Shown: one piece after another, positions 54,785 through 64,000 of the stretch
How the letters are laid out: every line of letters starts with the position of its first letter
How positions within the stretch are numbered: the first letter of the stretch is position 1
Origin: Paracoccaceae bacterium
GTDB taxonomy: Bacteria; Pseudomonadota; Alphaproteobacteria; Rhodobacterales; Rhodobacteraceae
Length of the DNA stretch: 64,000 bases
Direction: 5' to 3'
Assembly (NCBI GenBank): GCA_021741245.1
Contig: JAIOYF010000014.1
Location: forward strand, 1-64,000
Position numbers and translations under genes: made by a program
Notes under the pieces: generated by a model
Database searches by the model: none
Seen by the model: the letters and a program-made list of their open reading frames with translations, nothing else
Told to the model about the DNA's origin: nothing

Positions 54785-55855
54785 ATGACAGACGGCGCAA
54801 AGTTGATGTCGGAAATGAACACACGCTCGCGCGAGGTGTTTCGTCGTGTCGTCGAAGGGTATCTGTCGTCCGGGGATCCGGTGGGCTCGCGAACGCTCAC
54901 GCGCAGCATGTCTGAAAAGGTTTCAGCGGCCACCATCCGAAATACGATGCAAGATCTTGAATATCTTGGTCTTTTGGATAGTCCTCATACCTCCGCGGGC
55001 CGTATTCCAACGCAATTGGGTTTGCGTATGTTTGTCGATGGTCTTTTGGAGGTGGGCACCGTCTCGGATGAGGATCGCCAGCGGATGGATTCAACGCTCG
55101 GATCCAACGACCATGATGTAGGCGCGCTGCTCGATCACGTTGGGGCAGCCTTGTCCGGAATCACCCGTGGGGCCAGCCTTGTGCTCACGCCCAAGCATGA
55201 GGCCGCCATTCGTCACATCGAGTTTGTCAGCCTCTCGCCGGACCGCGCGCTTGTGGTTTTGGTTTTTGCCGATGGCACGGTCGAGAACAGGCTTTTCTCC
55301 CCACCCGCAGGTCAAACACCCTCCTCCATGCGAGAGGCTGCCAATTTTCTCAATGCCTTAGCAGAAGGCAAAACCCTTTCCGAACTGCGCCGGACGATGG
55401 CAACGGATATCGCTCATCGGCGTCAAGAGATTGACTCCCTCGCCCGTGAACTCGTGGAAAGTGGCCTCGCCATTTGGGAGAATGCAGGCGAACGAAGTGA
55501 GCGCCTTATTGTGCGCGGACGTGCCAATCTGTTGGAGGCCGCAACCGAGGCGGTTGATCTGGACCGCATCCGCAGCCTCTTTGACGACCTTGAACGTAAG
55601 CGGGACATTGCCGAGTTTCTCGAATTGACCGACGAAGGCGAAGGTGTGCGCATTTTTATTGGTTCTGAGAACAAGCTTTTCTCACTTTCGGGTTCCTCTT
55701 TGGTCGTCTCTCCCTATATGAACGCTGATCGCAAGATCATCGGCGCGGTGGGCGTCATCGGACCGACTCGGCTAAATTATGGCCGGATTGTTCCGATCGT
55801 CGACTACACAGCGCAACTTGTCGGACGGTTGCTTTCAGACCGCGGCAAGGGATGA
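54785..55855 (+). CDS. hrcA: Heat-inducible transcription repressor HrcA
   Basis: A 356-residue repressor of chaperone genes that binds CIRCE inverted repeats and is itself kept active by GroEL. The winged helix is seen in RRVVEGYLSSGDPVGSRTL and VSAATIRNTMQDLEYLGLLD SPHTSAGRIPT; the C-terminus has a GAF-like dimerisation region ending GAVGVIGPTRLNYGRIVPIV. I see no CIRCE copy in the window, so its targets lie elsewhere. It precedes grpE. Confidence 0.93.
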   Translation: MTDGAKLMSEMNTRSREVFRRVVEGYLSSGDPVGSRTLTRSMSEKVSAATIRNTMQDLEYLGLLDSPHTSAGRIPTQLGLRMFVDGLLEVGTVSDEDRQRMDSTLGSNDHDVGALLDHVGAALSGITRGASLVLTPKHEAAIRHIEFVSLSPDRALVVLVFADGTVENRLFSPPAGQTPSSMREAANFLNALAEGKTLSELRRTMATDIAHRRQEIDSLARELVESGLAIWENAGERSERLIVRGRANLLEAATEAVDLDRIRSLFDDLERKRDIAEFLELTDEGEGVRIFIGSENKLFSLSGSSLVVSPYMNADRKIIGAVGVIGPTRLNYGRIVPIVDYTAQLVGRLLSDRGKG

Positions 55856-55884
55856 AGACAGGACGAGAAACGAGGAAGACAGAC

Positions 55885-56415
55885 ATGGCGCAGGAACACC
55901 CGGCCCCCGAAGATGTAGACCTGGAACAGGTCGAAGATTTCATTGCCGCCGCAGAGTTGGAAGACCTGCGTGCCGAGCGTGATGAACTGCGTGATCGCTT
56001 CATGCGGGCCTTGGCCGATGCTGAAAATTCGCGCAAGCGTGCCGACCGTGATCGTCGCGAGGCCGAGCAATATGGCGGCTCGAAACTCGCGCGCGACATG
56101 TTGCCAGTCTATGACAACCTGAAGCGCGCACTCGATTCCGCCAGCGATGAAACCCGCACCCAATCAGCGGCGTTGATCGAAGGTGTTGAGCTGACCTTGC
56201 GCGAACTGACCAATGTTTTGACCAAACATGGCGTCAAGCCGATCAGCCCCGCAGTGGGGGATCAATTCGATCCACAAGAGCATCAGGCAATGTTTGAAGC
56301 GCCCGTACCCGGAACCAAGGCGGGGCAGATCATTCAGGTCATGACCGTAGGGTTCATGCTGCATGATCGCCTTTTGCGCCCTGCTCAGGTCGGCGTCTCT
56401 TCCACGCCAGCCTAA
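55885..56415 (+). CDS. grpE: GrpE, nucleotide exchange factor of DnaK
   Basis: A 176-residue co-chaperone. The long N-terminal coiled coil (DLRAERDELRDRFMRALADA ENSRKRADRDRREAE) is followed by MLPVYDNLKRALDSA and the beta domain with PVPGTKAGQIIQVMTVGFML. GAGGAAG lies six bases before ATG 55885, so it is preferred over ATG 55852, which overlaps hrcA. DnaK and DnaJ genes are not in the window. Confidence 0.93.
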   Translation: MAQEHPAPEDVDLEQVEDFIAAAELEDLRAERDELRDRFMRALADAENSRKRADRDRREAEQYGGSKLARDMLPVYDNLKRALDSASDETRTQSAALIEGVELTLRELTNVLTKHGVKPISPAVGDQFDPQEHQAMFEAPVPGTKAGQIIQVMTVGFMLHDRLLRPAQVGVSSTPA

Positions 56416-56428
56416 ACCGGCAAGCCTG

Positions 56429-56454
56429 CGGCGAGGGCCCTCGCCCTCGTCGCT
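56429..56454 (+). terminator. Hairpin after grpE
   Basis: GCGGCGAGGG (56429-56438) pairs with CCCTCGTCGC (56445-56454), one G-T pair, loop about 6 bases; the sequence also contains a 16-bp palindrome. There is no clear T run, so termination is only likely. It sits between the convergent grpE and mutS genes. Confidence 0.4.
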
Positions 56455-56457
56455 GTT

Positions 56458-59097
56458 CTACGCCCCAAGGACCTGCTTTAGCTCATAGAGGGCACGCAGG
56501 GCCTCCAAGGGCGTCATTTCATCGGGGTGAAGGTCGCGCAATCGGACCTCGATCGCCGATGCCGTACTGGCCCTTGGCGTTGGGGCGACAGCGGGCGCGG
56601 CGCGGAACAGCGGCAGGTCATCAATCAAGGCCGCTTGTTTTCCCCCCTCGCGCTCGCCCTTTTCCAGCGCTTCCAGCACGATCTTGGCACGTTCAATCAC
56701 GCTCGCTGGCAGGCCAGCAAGGCGCGCAACCTGCACACCATAGCTGCGATCAGCGGCCCCCTTTCGCACTTCGTGCAAAAAGATGACGTCGCCTTCCCAT
56801 TCCTTGACGGAAACAGTCGCGTTTTCGACGCCTGACAGCTTGCCGGCAAGGGCCGTCATCTCATGATAATGCGTGGCAAACAGCGCTCGGCAGCGATTGA
56901 CCTCATGTAGGTGCTCCAATGTGGCCCAAGCAATCGACAGACCATCATATGTTGCCGTCCCCCTGCCGATTTCATCAAGGATCACCAGCGCACGATCATC
57001 AGCTTGGTTAAGGATTGCGGCCGTCTCGACCATCTCGACCATGAATGTCGACCTGCCTCGGGCAAGATCATCCGCCGCACCCACCCTGCTGAACAATTGG
57101 CTGACCCGGCCGATGTGCGCGCGTGCCGCCGGAACAAAGCTGCCCGCCTGCGCCAAAAGGGCGATCAAGGCATTCTGGCGCAAGAATGTTGACTTACCCG
57201 CCATGTTCGGCCCGGTCAAAAGCCAGATCGCCGGTGTCGTCCCTTGGGTAAGGGCGCAGTCATTGGCAACAAACGGTCCAGACCCCAGCCGCCGCAGGGC
57301 ACGCTCGACAACCGGGTGTCGCCCTGCCGTCACATCAAAGGCATGGCTGTCATCGACAATCGGTTCCACCCAATCCTCGGCTGCGGCAAGGTCTGCAAAG
57401 GCTGTGGCAAGGTCGATCTCGGCCAAGGCCCGGGCCGCCGCGCCGATGCGACCAGACTCTGCCAGAATTGCGCCCAAGAGGCTGTCATACTGCCGCTTCT
57501 CAATCTCCAACGCGTGGTTGCCGGCATTGAGGATGCGTGTCTCAATCTCGCTCAGCGGCACCGTCGTAAAGCGGACCTGTCCCGCTGTTGTCTGTCGGTG
57601 AATGAATGTTTCCGACAGGGGCGGGGACAGCATCCTTTCGGCATGGATGGCGGTCGTCTCAATGAAATAGCCCAGCACATTGTTGTGCTTGATCTTCAGG
57701 CTTTGCACCGCCGTCTGTGCGATATACTCCGCCTGCATCTTGGCGATGACCCCGCGCCCTTCGTCGCGCAGGGCCCGCGTCTCGTCCAGCCCAGCGTCAT
57801 AGCCAGTGGCAATGAAACCACCATCTCGCGCCAAAAGGGGCGGTTCTGCGACCAGCGCTGCCTCCAGCAGGTCAACCAAGGGCCCATGGCCCAGTAAGGC
57901 ACCCGCAGCCTCTGCCAAAAGCGCCGGCGCGCCATCCAGCATCTTGCTGATCTTCTGTGCCTGAGTCAGTCCTGCCCGTATGGCCGTCATATCCCGAGGT
58001 CCGCCACGGTCAAGCGCAAGGCGCGACAGCGCGCGATCCATATCGGGAACCCGGCGCAGGGCGTCACGCAGGGCCTCACGGGTGCCTGCCTGTCCCAATG
58101 CATAGCGCACGGCATCATGGCGGGTGTGGATCGTCGCCAGATCGCACGAGGGGGCTGAAAGCCGCCGCTCCAGCAATCGCGCACCCGCGGATGTAACAGT
58201 CCGGTCTACCGCCGCGATCAGCGACCCTTCGCGCCCCCCAGACAAGGCTTGGGTGATTTCCAGATTGCGCCGCGTGGCAAAGTCGATCTGCATGGCCCCG
58301 CCTGCCGCCTCACGGATCGGCGCGCGCATCAAGGGAAGACGTCCTTTCTGTGTCAGGTCCAGATAATCGACCAACGCCCCCATGGCCGAGATCTCGGCCC
58401 GCCCAAAGGTGCCAAACGCCTCCAAAGAACCAACCGCAAACAGGGTGCACAGGCGCTTTTCGGCATTGGCTGAATCAAAACTGCCGCGCGATAGGGGCGT
58501 CAGTGCCGTGCCCAGATCCTGCGCCAGAGGGATCAAATCCGCCTCGCGTGTCTCATTCACCAGAACTTCGCGTGGGGCCAGACGCGCCATCTCCGGCGAA
58601 AGCCGCGCCAAGGCGCAGGGCATCACCCTGAACTCTCCGGTCGATATATCGGCCCATGCCAGCGCCGCCTCATCTCGAACTTCGGACCACGCGCACAGAA
58701 AATTGTGCCGCCGCGCCTCCAGCAGCGCGTCTTCGGTCAGGGTTCCGGGGGTGACAAGGCGCACAACATCCCGCTTGACGACGGATTTTGATCCGCGCCT
58801 TTTCGCCTCTGCCGGGTCTTCCAGTTGCTCGGCAATCCCAACACGAAACCCTTTCCGGATCAGCGTCAGCAGATAGCCTTCAGACGAATGTACCGGCACG
58901 CCGCACATGGGGATCGGCTCGCCCAAATGGGTTCCGCGCTTGGTCAGCGCAATGTCCAGCGCCTCTGACGCTGCTATGGCATCCTCGAAGAACATTTCAT
59001 AGAAATCGCCCATTCGATAGAACAGCAGCGCGCCGGGGTTCCGCGCTTTGATCTCCAGAAACTGCGCCATCATTGGCGTTACATTGTCATCCGTCAC
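56458..59097 (-). CDS. mutS: DNA mismatch repair protein MutS
   Basis: An 879-residue mismatch sensor. The mismatch-binding domain shows [15 protein letters not shown] (the Phe-x-Glu motif region), and the ATPase has [20 protein letters not shown] (Walker A), [20 protein letters not shown] (Walker B) and [10 protein letters not shown]. The natural start is a GTG at 59097 ([18 protein letters not shown]) with GGGGGACAGG before it; ATG starts upstream to 59325 add non-homologous sequence and overlap the divergent gene region. It is convergent with grpE. No mutL is near. Confidence 0.95.
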   Translation of the reverse strand: MTDDNVTPMMAQFLEIKARNPGALLFYRMGDFYEMFFEDAIAASEALDIALTKRGTHLGEPIPMCGVPVHSSEGYLLTLIRKGFRVGIAEQLEDPAEAKRRGSKSVVKRDVVRLVTPGTLTEDALLEARRHNFLCAWSEVRDEAALAWADISTGEFRVMPCALARLSPEMARLAPREVLVNETREADLIPLAQDLGTALTPLSRGSFDSANAEKRLCTLFAVGSLEAFGTFGRAEISAMGALVDYLDLTQKGRLPLMRAPIREAAGGAMQIDFATRRNLEITQALSGGREGSLIAAVDRTVTSAGARLLERRLSAPSCDLATIHTRHDAVRYALGQAGTREALRDALRRVPDMDRALSRLALDRGGPRDMTAIRAGLTQAQKISKMLDGAPALLAEAAGALLGHGPLVDLLEAALVAEPPLLARDGGFIATGYDAGLDETRALRDEGRGVIAKMQAEYIAQTAVQSLKIKHNNVLGYFIETTAIHAERMLSPPLSETFIHRQTTAGQVRFTTVPLSEIETRILNAGNHALEIEKRQYDSLLGAILAESGRIGAAARALAEIDLATAFADLAAAEDWVEPIVDDSHAFDVTAGRHPVVERALRRLGSGPFVANDCALTQGTTPAIWLLTGPNMAGKSTFLRQNALIALLAQAGSFVPAARAHIGRVSQLFSRVGAADDLARGRSTFMVEMVETAAILNQADDRALVILDEIGRGTATYDGLSIAWATLEHLHEVNRCRALFATHYHEMTALAGKLSGVENATVSVKEWEGDVIFLHEVRKGAADRSYGVQVARLAGLPASVIERAKIVLEALEKGEREGGKQAALIDDLPLFRAAPAVAPTPRASTASAIEVRLRDLHPDEMTPLEALRALYELKQVLGA

Positions 59098-59224
59098 CCT
59101 GTCCCCCGAGGTTTTCGTGCCGATGCAACAAAAGCACTTTGGCCGCGCAAAGGGAACCATCTGGCGGGGGTGCCCGCCGACAAAAGGTTGAAAGGCCGGC
59201 CCCAACTTGCAATAGTTTGCCACC

Positions 59225-60979
59225 ATGGCCAAAGGGCAGAAGGTCAAAGCAGACGTGTCGAACGAGAGCAGCCCCTTTCCCTTGCCACAAGATCTGATCC
59301 TGAACCCTTTTACAGATCCGGGCATTCTTGCGTTGGAGAAGCCGGACTATATCTGGCGCCCGTGTCAGCCCGCCAAAATCCTTGGCTTTTCGGCAAGCGA
59401 GCATCCCGAAGTTTCCGAAAAGATCGATGCATTCATCGCAAGGACCCAGAGGCATAGGGTCTTTGGTCAGGCAGTGGAGTTCAACACCTTTCCAGTCCTG
59501 ATAGACGACGTCTCGGTCCAAAAGTCGTATCTGACGGCCTATGGGAAATCGCCCATCAGTGGCTCCGCCGGCATTCGTCTTTTGAACCGATACTGTTTTG
59601 AAGGATCGTCACCGGGCTTTGATGCCGAAGCGGCACTTGTGGCATTTTTCAACACTCCTTCAGGCCCGGAAGAAGCGTTTCCGCAACTCACCAAGCCACT
59701 GTCCATCGACACCGCCTTTGTGATCGAGGCCCGCAATACCTTCAATTACTTCCATTTTCTGACGGAAACCTTGGGCCAACTGTGTCTTGTCGAAGAGGCG
59801 GGGGTTCACGGCCCGATCTATATCCACTACCCGAACCCGGATGAAAAGACGGGCGCGTTTTGCAGGGCCTATATTGATGCGCTCTTTCCAGAACTTGCGG
59901 ATCGGGTCGTTTTTCAAAGGGTCCCCGCAAAGCACTCATGCGCCGTCACCCCCTATAATTTCTTGGCAAGCTTCTACCTTTTGCCCGAGGCAGATCGGTC
60001 TGGGATAGACAGCCTTGCCCCGTCAGATTTTTATTGGAAAGGACCTCGGGCGACACGGATTTCGCATGCCGTTCTCAAGCAAAACAGCGTGGACTCCACC
60101 CTGTTCAAACTGCGTGACCGTGCGTTGCGGGCCATTGAAGGCAAGGATTTCAGTCATCTTCCCCGCCGCTTTTGGGTCAGTCGAGAGGATGAAAACAGCC
60201 GAAGCAGACCCATGAAGGGCGAGGCAGAACTGGTTGAGATGTTGGGCCTGTTTGGCTTTGAATCAGTTATGTTTGAACGGCTGTCACCGCTGGAGCAGAT
60301 TGCAATCATGGCCAATGCAGAGGTGATGATATCTCACCACGGCGCCGGTTTTGCAAATATGCTGTTCGCCTCGCCAAAGTCTTGCGTCATTGAGGTGGGC
60401 ACCTTGCAAACGGCTGTCTGGCGGTGGGGTGATTTTTGGCGATTGGCCCATGTCAGCCAGTGCCGATACGTCTCGTTCTTTGCGGATTTCAACAAGGCTG
60501 ACCCGCTTGCGGAACCATCGTTCAACGAGGAAAGCATTGTTCCCGTGCATCTGTCGACAAAGGGTCGCGCCCAAGTGATGTCTTTCTTGGTCTCATTGCT
60601 TGGCCATCACCCGGTGCTTCAGCGGCTAGAAGACCTGCGCCGTGTCGCCGGACAGATGGTATCCATAGGGGCGGATGATCGGGCGGTCGAACTGCTGACA
60701 AAGAATGAAACCTTGGCAAAATCAGATGCTGATCTTTGTCTTTTGCGGGCTGACTGTCATCGCCGCCAGTTTGAACACAACGCCGAGTTTCTTGCGCTTT
60801 TGGATGCTTGGGCTGCGGATGGGTCGCGGTGGCAAACGTTGGTACGCATGATCTGGTACGGGCGCCGGGCGAATAGCACCAAGATTGTCGATTGGGCGCT
60901 TGGCTTGCTGGGGGCCGATTTTCCCGACAGGCATCTGGCGTTCATCAAAAGCGCCGAGTGGGTGCGCAAGCGTCGCTAG
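59225..60979 (+). CDS. GT61-type (DUF563) glycosyltransferase
   Basis: A 584-residue cytosolic protein. The centre (about 150-410) matches family 61 glycosyltransferases: [36 protein letters not shown] and the hallmark [20 protein letters not shown] followed by CVIEVG. The last 150 residues are helical and may form TPR-like repeats. Its role is presumably transfer of a sugar to a surface glycan, the acceptor being unknown; no capsule or LPS genes are adjacent. Confidence 0.75.
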   Translation: MAKGQKVKADVSNESSPFPLPQDLILNPFTDPGILALEKPDYIWRPCQPAKILGFSASEHPEVSEKIDAFIARTQRHRVFGQAVEFNTFPVLIDDVSVQKSYLTAYGKSPISGSAGIRLLNRYCFEGSSPGFDAEAALVAFFNTPSGPEEAFPQLTKPLSIDTAFVIEARNTFNYFHFLTETLGQLCLVEEAGVHGPIYIHYPNPDEKTGAFCRAYIDALFPELADRVVFQRVPAKHSCAVTPYNFLASFYLLPEADRSGIDSLAPSDFYWKGPRATRISHAVLKQNSVDSTLFKLRDRALRAIEGKDFSHLPRRFWVSREDENSRSRPMKGEAELVEMLGLFGFESVMFERLSPLEQIAIMANAEVMISHHGAGFANMLFASPKSCVIEVGTLQTAVWRWGDFWRLAHVSQCRYVSFFADFNKADPLAEPSFNEESIVPVHLSTKGRAQVMSFLVSLLGHHPVLQRLEDLRRVAGQMVSIGADDRAVELLTKNETLAKSDADLCLLRADCHRRQFEHNAEFLALLDAWAADGSRWQTLVRMIWYGRRANSTKIVDWALGLLGADFPDRHLAFIKSAEWVRKRR

Positions 60980-61068
60980 AGCGCTCATCTCCAGCATTCG
61001 TTATGCGGTAAAAAGGGACCCGCCCGAAGAAGGTCCTGTTTCATCTGTCCAACATGCAACGCTGCCAC

Positions 61069-62109
61069 TTATATGTTGGTGCGCAAAAGGATCTCAATTC
61101 GGATGTTTTCTTGCGATCCAAGCGTTTGTCGCCGATCCACAATGCCTTTCAACCTTCGGATTGCGCTGCGCACAAGGTGGCCCGCGTCTTGGGCGATGAC
61201 ACCATCCAATGTTCTGTCCCGCAGCGCCTGCTGGGTAAAGGGCGTGCGCTCATGGGCGATCTTGATGATGGAGGGCGCCACGTCCAATTCCTTGAGAATG
61301 GAAAGTGGTATGCGCGCCTCTGAGGCCATGACGTAGATACCGACCGTATCTGGATTGGCCCGCAGGTTGGTCGAAATCACGGAACGTGCCCGCTCTGCTT
61401 GGCCATAGGTTTCCAGTGATGGCAGGGCATGCAAATGGGGAAAGTTTTCGTTGATCTCTTTGTCAAAGCCCATTCTGCGTTCCATGCTGTCGCGAGATTG
61501 CATGCTTTCTGCAATCACCATGACGGACCCACGGCGCGCGCCCACGCACTGGCCTAGCAGCAGTCCAGCAGTCGCCCCTGCGGCGCAGTTGTCGATGCCA
61601 ACCCAATGGGCGTCCATCATCGTCTGGTTTGAAATGAACGGCAGGGCCGCGACTCCACGTTCTTGCAGTCGTGTGATCGCATCGCGGACCTGCGGCGTTT
61701 CTGGCGACATGATCGCGACACCCGAAACATCTTCCTTTGACAGCGATCCGAGAAAGTTTGAAATGCTGTGGGGATCGTTTTCATCAATATGGTGCACGTC
61801 GCACCAGACGTGGTCGGCGGCGAAAAGGGCGTCGGCCTCTTCGATGCGTTCGATGATCTGCTGCAAGAATTGATCACCAGACCGGGGCAGGGCAAAGACG
61901 AACCTGTAACTTTGCGATTTTGCCAGATTTGCAGCCTGCAGATTGCGGACGAATCCCAACCCCTCAATCGCCTTGTTGACCCGATCAACGGTGTCTTGCT
62001 TTACGCCTTCCCGGCCATTCAGCACCCGATCAACGGTTGCCCGGCTGACGCCGGCCGCCTTGGCGAGATCTTTTGTTGTGGGTCGCAGCGTAGGCTTCTG
62101 GATCGTCAT
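61069..62109 (-). CDS. LacI-family repressor of the adjacent sugar ABC operon
   Basis: A 346-residue regulator. The N-terminal helix-turn-helix is TTKDLAKAAGVSRATVDRVL NGREGVKQDT, followed by the hinge and a sugar-binding periplasmic-protein-like domain (WVGIDNCAAGATAGLLLGQ). It is divergent from a CUT1 sugar transporter, and the gap carries paired CACGTG-centred repeats. I infer it represses the transporter until a sugar binds; the sugar is not known. Confidence 0.9.
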   Translation of the reverse strand: MTIQKPTLRPTTKDLAKAAGVSRATVDRVLNGREGVKQDTVDRVNKAIEGLGFVRNLQAANLAKSQSYRFVFALPRSGDQFLQQIIERIEEADALFAADHVWCDVHHIDENDPHSISNFLGSLSKEDVSGVAIMSPETPQVRDAITRLQERGVAALPFISNQTMMDAHWVGIDNCAAGATAGLLLGQCVGARRGSVMVIAESMQSRDSMERRMGFDKEINENFPHLHALPSLETYGQAERARSVISTNLRANPDTVGIYVMASEARIPLSILKELDVAPSIIKIAHERTPFTQQALRDRTLDGVIAQDAGHLVRSAIRRLKGIVDRRQTLGSQENIRIEILLRTNI

Positions 62110-62196
62110 TTCAGTCTATTTCTTACACTTATCAGTCGTTTGATGGTCAGGGCGACCGACCGGCGCTTGGGTCGGTTTCGTCGGCTTATCATAACT

Positions 62197-62242
62197 TGAG
62201 GCACGTGTCGCAGAAAAATCTTGCTATGAGACACGTGCCTCA
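62197..62242. promoter_or_regulatory. Paired operators for the LacI-type regulator
   Basis: TGAGGCACGTGTC (62197-62209) and its exact reverse complement GACACGTGCCTCA (62230-62242) lie in the divergent gap. Each is itself a near-palindrome around CACGTG, as LacI operators are, and their centres are 30 bases (about three helix turns) apart, allowing two dimers on the same face. Confidence 0.75.
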
Positions 62243-62315
62243 TTATGCATTTGTTACGATAGTGGCACGGCGAGGAGGCTGAGCCGGTCGACAGTCCTTT
62301 GGGAGGAACAATCGA

Positions 62316-63638
62316 ATGAAACTGAAATTGATGATGACGGCTGCGGCCGGTGCCTTGATTGCCGGTGGTCTGTCGACAGCGGCGACCGCCGAGGACCTGA
62401 CCCTGTGCTGGGCAGCTTGGGATCCCGCAAATGCCTTGATCGAACTCAGCAAGGATTTCGAGGCCCAGTCCGGCAACACCATGCACTTCGAATTCGTGCC
62501 ATGGCCGAACTTTGCCGACCGGATGCTGAATGAGCTTAATTCAGGCGGCAAGCTGTGTGACCTGTTGATTGGTGACAGCCAGTGGATCGGCGGCGCGGCT
62601 GAAAATGGCCAATACTTGAAGCTGAATGATTTCTTTGATGCCAATGGCATATCGATGGCGGATTTCATCCCGGCAACCGTCACCGGCTATGCAGAGTGGC
62701 CAAAGAATACGCCCAATTACTATGCGTTGCCTGCATTTGGCGATGTTGTCGGCTGGACCTATCGCAAGGACTGGTTCGAACGCCCCGAACTTCAGGCGGA
62801 ATTCAAAGCGAAATATGGTCGTGATTTGGGCGTTCCTGCCACTTTGGAAGAACTCAAGGATATCGCCCAGTTTTTCCAAGGCCGCGATATTGACGGAACC
62901 ACCGTGTATGGTGCCGCGATCTACACCGAGCGCGGGTCCGAAGGGATCACCATGGGCGTGACAAACGCGCTTTACAACTATGGTTTCCTCTATGAGAATC
63001 CGGAGAAGCCCTATGACATGCAAGGCTTTGTAAATTCGCCCGGCGCTGCTGCTGGTCTTGAATTCTACAAGGCGCTTTACGACACAGCCACCCCTCCCGG
63101 GTCTTCGAACTGGTACATGGGTGAGAACATTGATGCCTACCGGTCTGGTCAGGTTGCGATGCAAATGAACTTTGCCTTTATCTGGCCGGGCGTCGAGGCA
63201 GACGCGAATGTTGGTGGCGGCAAATCGGGATATTTCCCGAACCCGGCTGGGCCTGCGGGTCAGTTTGCGCAGTTGGGGGGGCAGGGCATCTCGGTCGTCG
63301 CCAATACCGAGCATCAGGCCGCCGCGCTGGACTACATCAAGTGGTTTGCCCAACCCGATGTGCAGGCGAAATGGTGGTCACTTGGTGGGTATTCCGCATT
63401 GCGGGCCGTTGTCGAAGACCCCGGCTTTGCAACCAGCCAGCCCTATGCACAGACCTTCCTCGACAGCATGGCGATCGTAAAGGATTTCTGGGCCGAGCCT
63501 GCCTATGCAGATCTTTTGCTGCCGATGCAGGAGCGCATCCATAACTATGTGATCGCTGGCGAGGGCACCGCCCAAGAGGCGCTTGATGGTATTGTGAGTG
63601 ACTGGACGGAAGTGTTTGAGGACGAAGGCAAACTCTGA
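62316..63638 (+). CDS. Sugar ABC transporter substrate-binding protein (CUT1)
   Basis: A 440-residue periplasmic binding protein with a signal peptide (MKLKLMMTAAAGALIAGGLS, cut after TAATAED region). It shows the two-lobe fold of family 1 sugar-binding proteins, for example LTLCWAAWDPANALIELSKD and YRSGQVAMQMNFAFIWPG. GGAGG precedes the ATG. The permease genes follow. The sugar cannot be named from sequence; homologues bind di- or oligosaccharides. Confidence 0.88.
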   Translation: MKLKLMMTAAAGALIAGGLSTAATAEDLTLCWAAWDPANALIELSKDFEAQSGNTMHFEFVPWPNFADRMLNELNSGGKLCDLLIGDSQWIGGAAENGQYLKLNDFFDANGISMADFIPATVTGYAEWPKNTPNYYALPAFGDVVGWTYRKDWFERPELQAEFKAKYGRDLGVPATLEELKDIAQFFQGRDIDGTTVYGAAIYTERGSEGITMGVTNALYNYGFLYENPEKPYDMQGFVNSPGAAAGLEFYKALYDTATPPGSSNWYMGENIDAYRSGQVAMQMNFAFIWPGVEADANVGGGKSGYFPNPAGPAGQFAQLGGQGISVVANTEHQAAALDYIKWFAQPDVQAKWWSLGGYSALRAVVEDPGFATSQPYAQTFLDSMAIVKDFWAEPAYADLLLPMQERIHNYVIAGEGTAQEALDGIVSDWTEVFEDEGKL

Positions 63639-63677
63639 TCTCCTCTCTGTCTGGCACCTATGGTGTTTGGCAAACTG

Positions 63678-63705
63678 CTCTGGCCGGTTTTCGGGTCGGC
63701 CAGAG
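63678..63705 (+). terminator. Hairpin between binding protein and permease genes
   Basis: CTCTGGCCG (63678-63686) pairs perfectly with CGGCCAGAG (63697-63705), without a strong T run. Such intercistronic hairpins usually stabilise or partly end the message so that the binding protein is made in excess over the permeases. Confidence 0.65.
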
Positions 63706-63764
63706 TCTGTTTCACGCGCGCCTTAACGGCACGGGCCTGACGGCGTCGTAAGGAAAGAGGAATA

Positions 63765-64000
63765 ATGGACTCTCCGATTGACAGGGCGGCAATCAAGACG
63801 CCCGATGGGATAGCGCGACGGATCCGGGGTCTTTCCGACCGGACGATTGCCTGGATATTTGTTGCGCCAACGATTTTCCTTCTACTGGCGGTCAATATCT
63901 TTCCATTGATCTGGACAATCCGGCTGAGCTTTACGGATTTTCGTGTCAATCGCCCCAACAATGCGATCGAATGGGTGGGCCTGCGCAATTATGAGCGGAT
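63765..64000 (+). CDS. Sugar ABC transporter permease, N-terminal part (cut by window end)
   Basis: The first 78 codons of a CUT1 permease. After a cytoplasmic start (MDSPIDRAAIKTPDGIARRI) comes a first transmembrane segment (AWIFVAPTIFLLLAVNIFPL) and IWTIRLSFTDFRV, the usual entry of MalF/UgpA-type subunits. GGAAAGAGG precedes the ATG at 63765. The remaining permease, second permease and ATPase are expected beyond the window. Confidence 0.88.
   Translation, partial: MDSPIDRAAIKTPDGIARRIRGLSDRTIAWIFVAPTIFLLLAVNIFPLIWTIRLSFTDFRVNRPNNAIEWVGLRNYER

Noticed and set aside
59098-59325. Longer MutS start
   Set aside because: The added residues do not match MutS and run into the divergent glycosyltransferase gene; the GTG at 59097 has a purine-rich ribosome site.

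Overview
The window looks like a stretch of alphaproteobacterial chromosome from the Rhodobacterales (roseobacter-type). The main reasons are the regB / senC-regA-hvrA redox cluster followed by ahcY, the order rho-mnmE-mnmG-rsmG-parA-parB with parS sites inside coding sequence, a MetOD1-like protein coupled to a hybrid kinase, and the gene set dnaQ-coaE-aroE-maf beside hemJ. No genus can be named from the sequence alone.

Layout. Positions 1-1010 are the edge of an integrated element: a tRNA-Thr(CGU) gene, a tyrosine-type integrase gene just beyond its 3' end, and an IS3-family insertion sequence that breaks the integrase and runs out of the window. At 1.2-6.3 kb a TetR regulator faces a five-gene operon for a polyamine-type ABC importer plus a metallo-beta-lactamase-fold hydrolase. 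At 6.3-11.4 kb a second TetR gene heads an RND efflux operon. At 11.6-14.4 kb are a small membrane protein and a MetOD1-like/hybrid histidine kinase pair, followed by about 570 bases without a recognisable gene and a broken phoX-type phosphatase gene. At 16.5-21.9 kb is the RegBA redox two-component block with SenC, HvrA, an HD hydrolase and AhcY.

From 22 to 32.5 kb a run of + strand genes (PAS protein, tsaE, amgK, murU, addB, addA, trxA) is tightly packed, mostly with overlapping ends. HslV and HslU follow, separated by a membrane-protein gene that overlaps both. At 35.6-41.5 kb are a lipoprotein hydrolase, an MFS transporter, Smr, MltA, a Tim44-like protein, FxsA and SecB.

The most important non-coding region is 44.31-44.72 kb. 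It lies between the diverging maf-aroE-coaE-dnaQ operon and hemJ-rho, is AT-rich, and carries a cluster of DnaA-box-like 9-mers including a perfect TTATCCACA. I read it as the chromosomal replication origin. Genes on both sides point away from it, and parA, parB and three perfect parS sites lie 3-9 kb to the right.

Beyond parB lie hemW, rdgB and rph (minus), hrcA and grpE (plus), mutS (minus), a GT61-type glycosyltransferase, and the start of a LacI-controlled sugar ABC operon with paired operator-like sequences. The window ends inside the first sugar permease.
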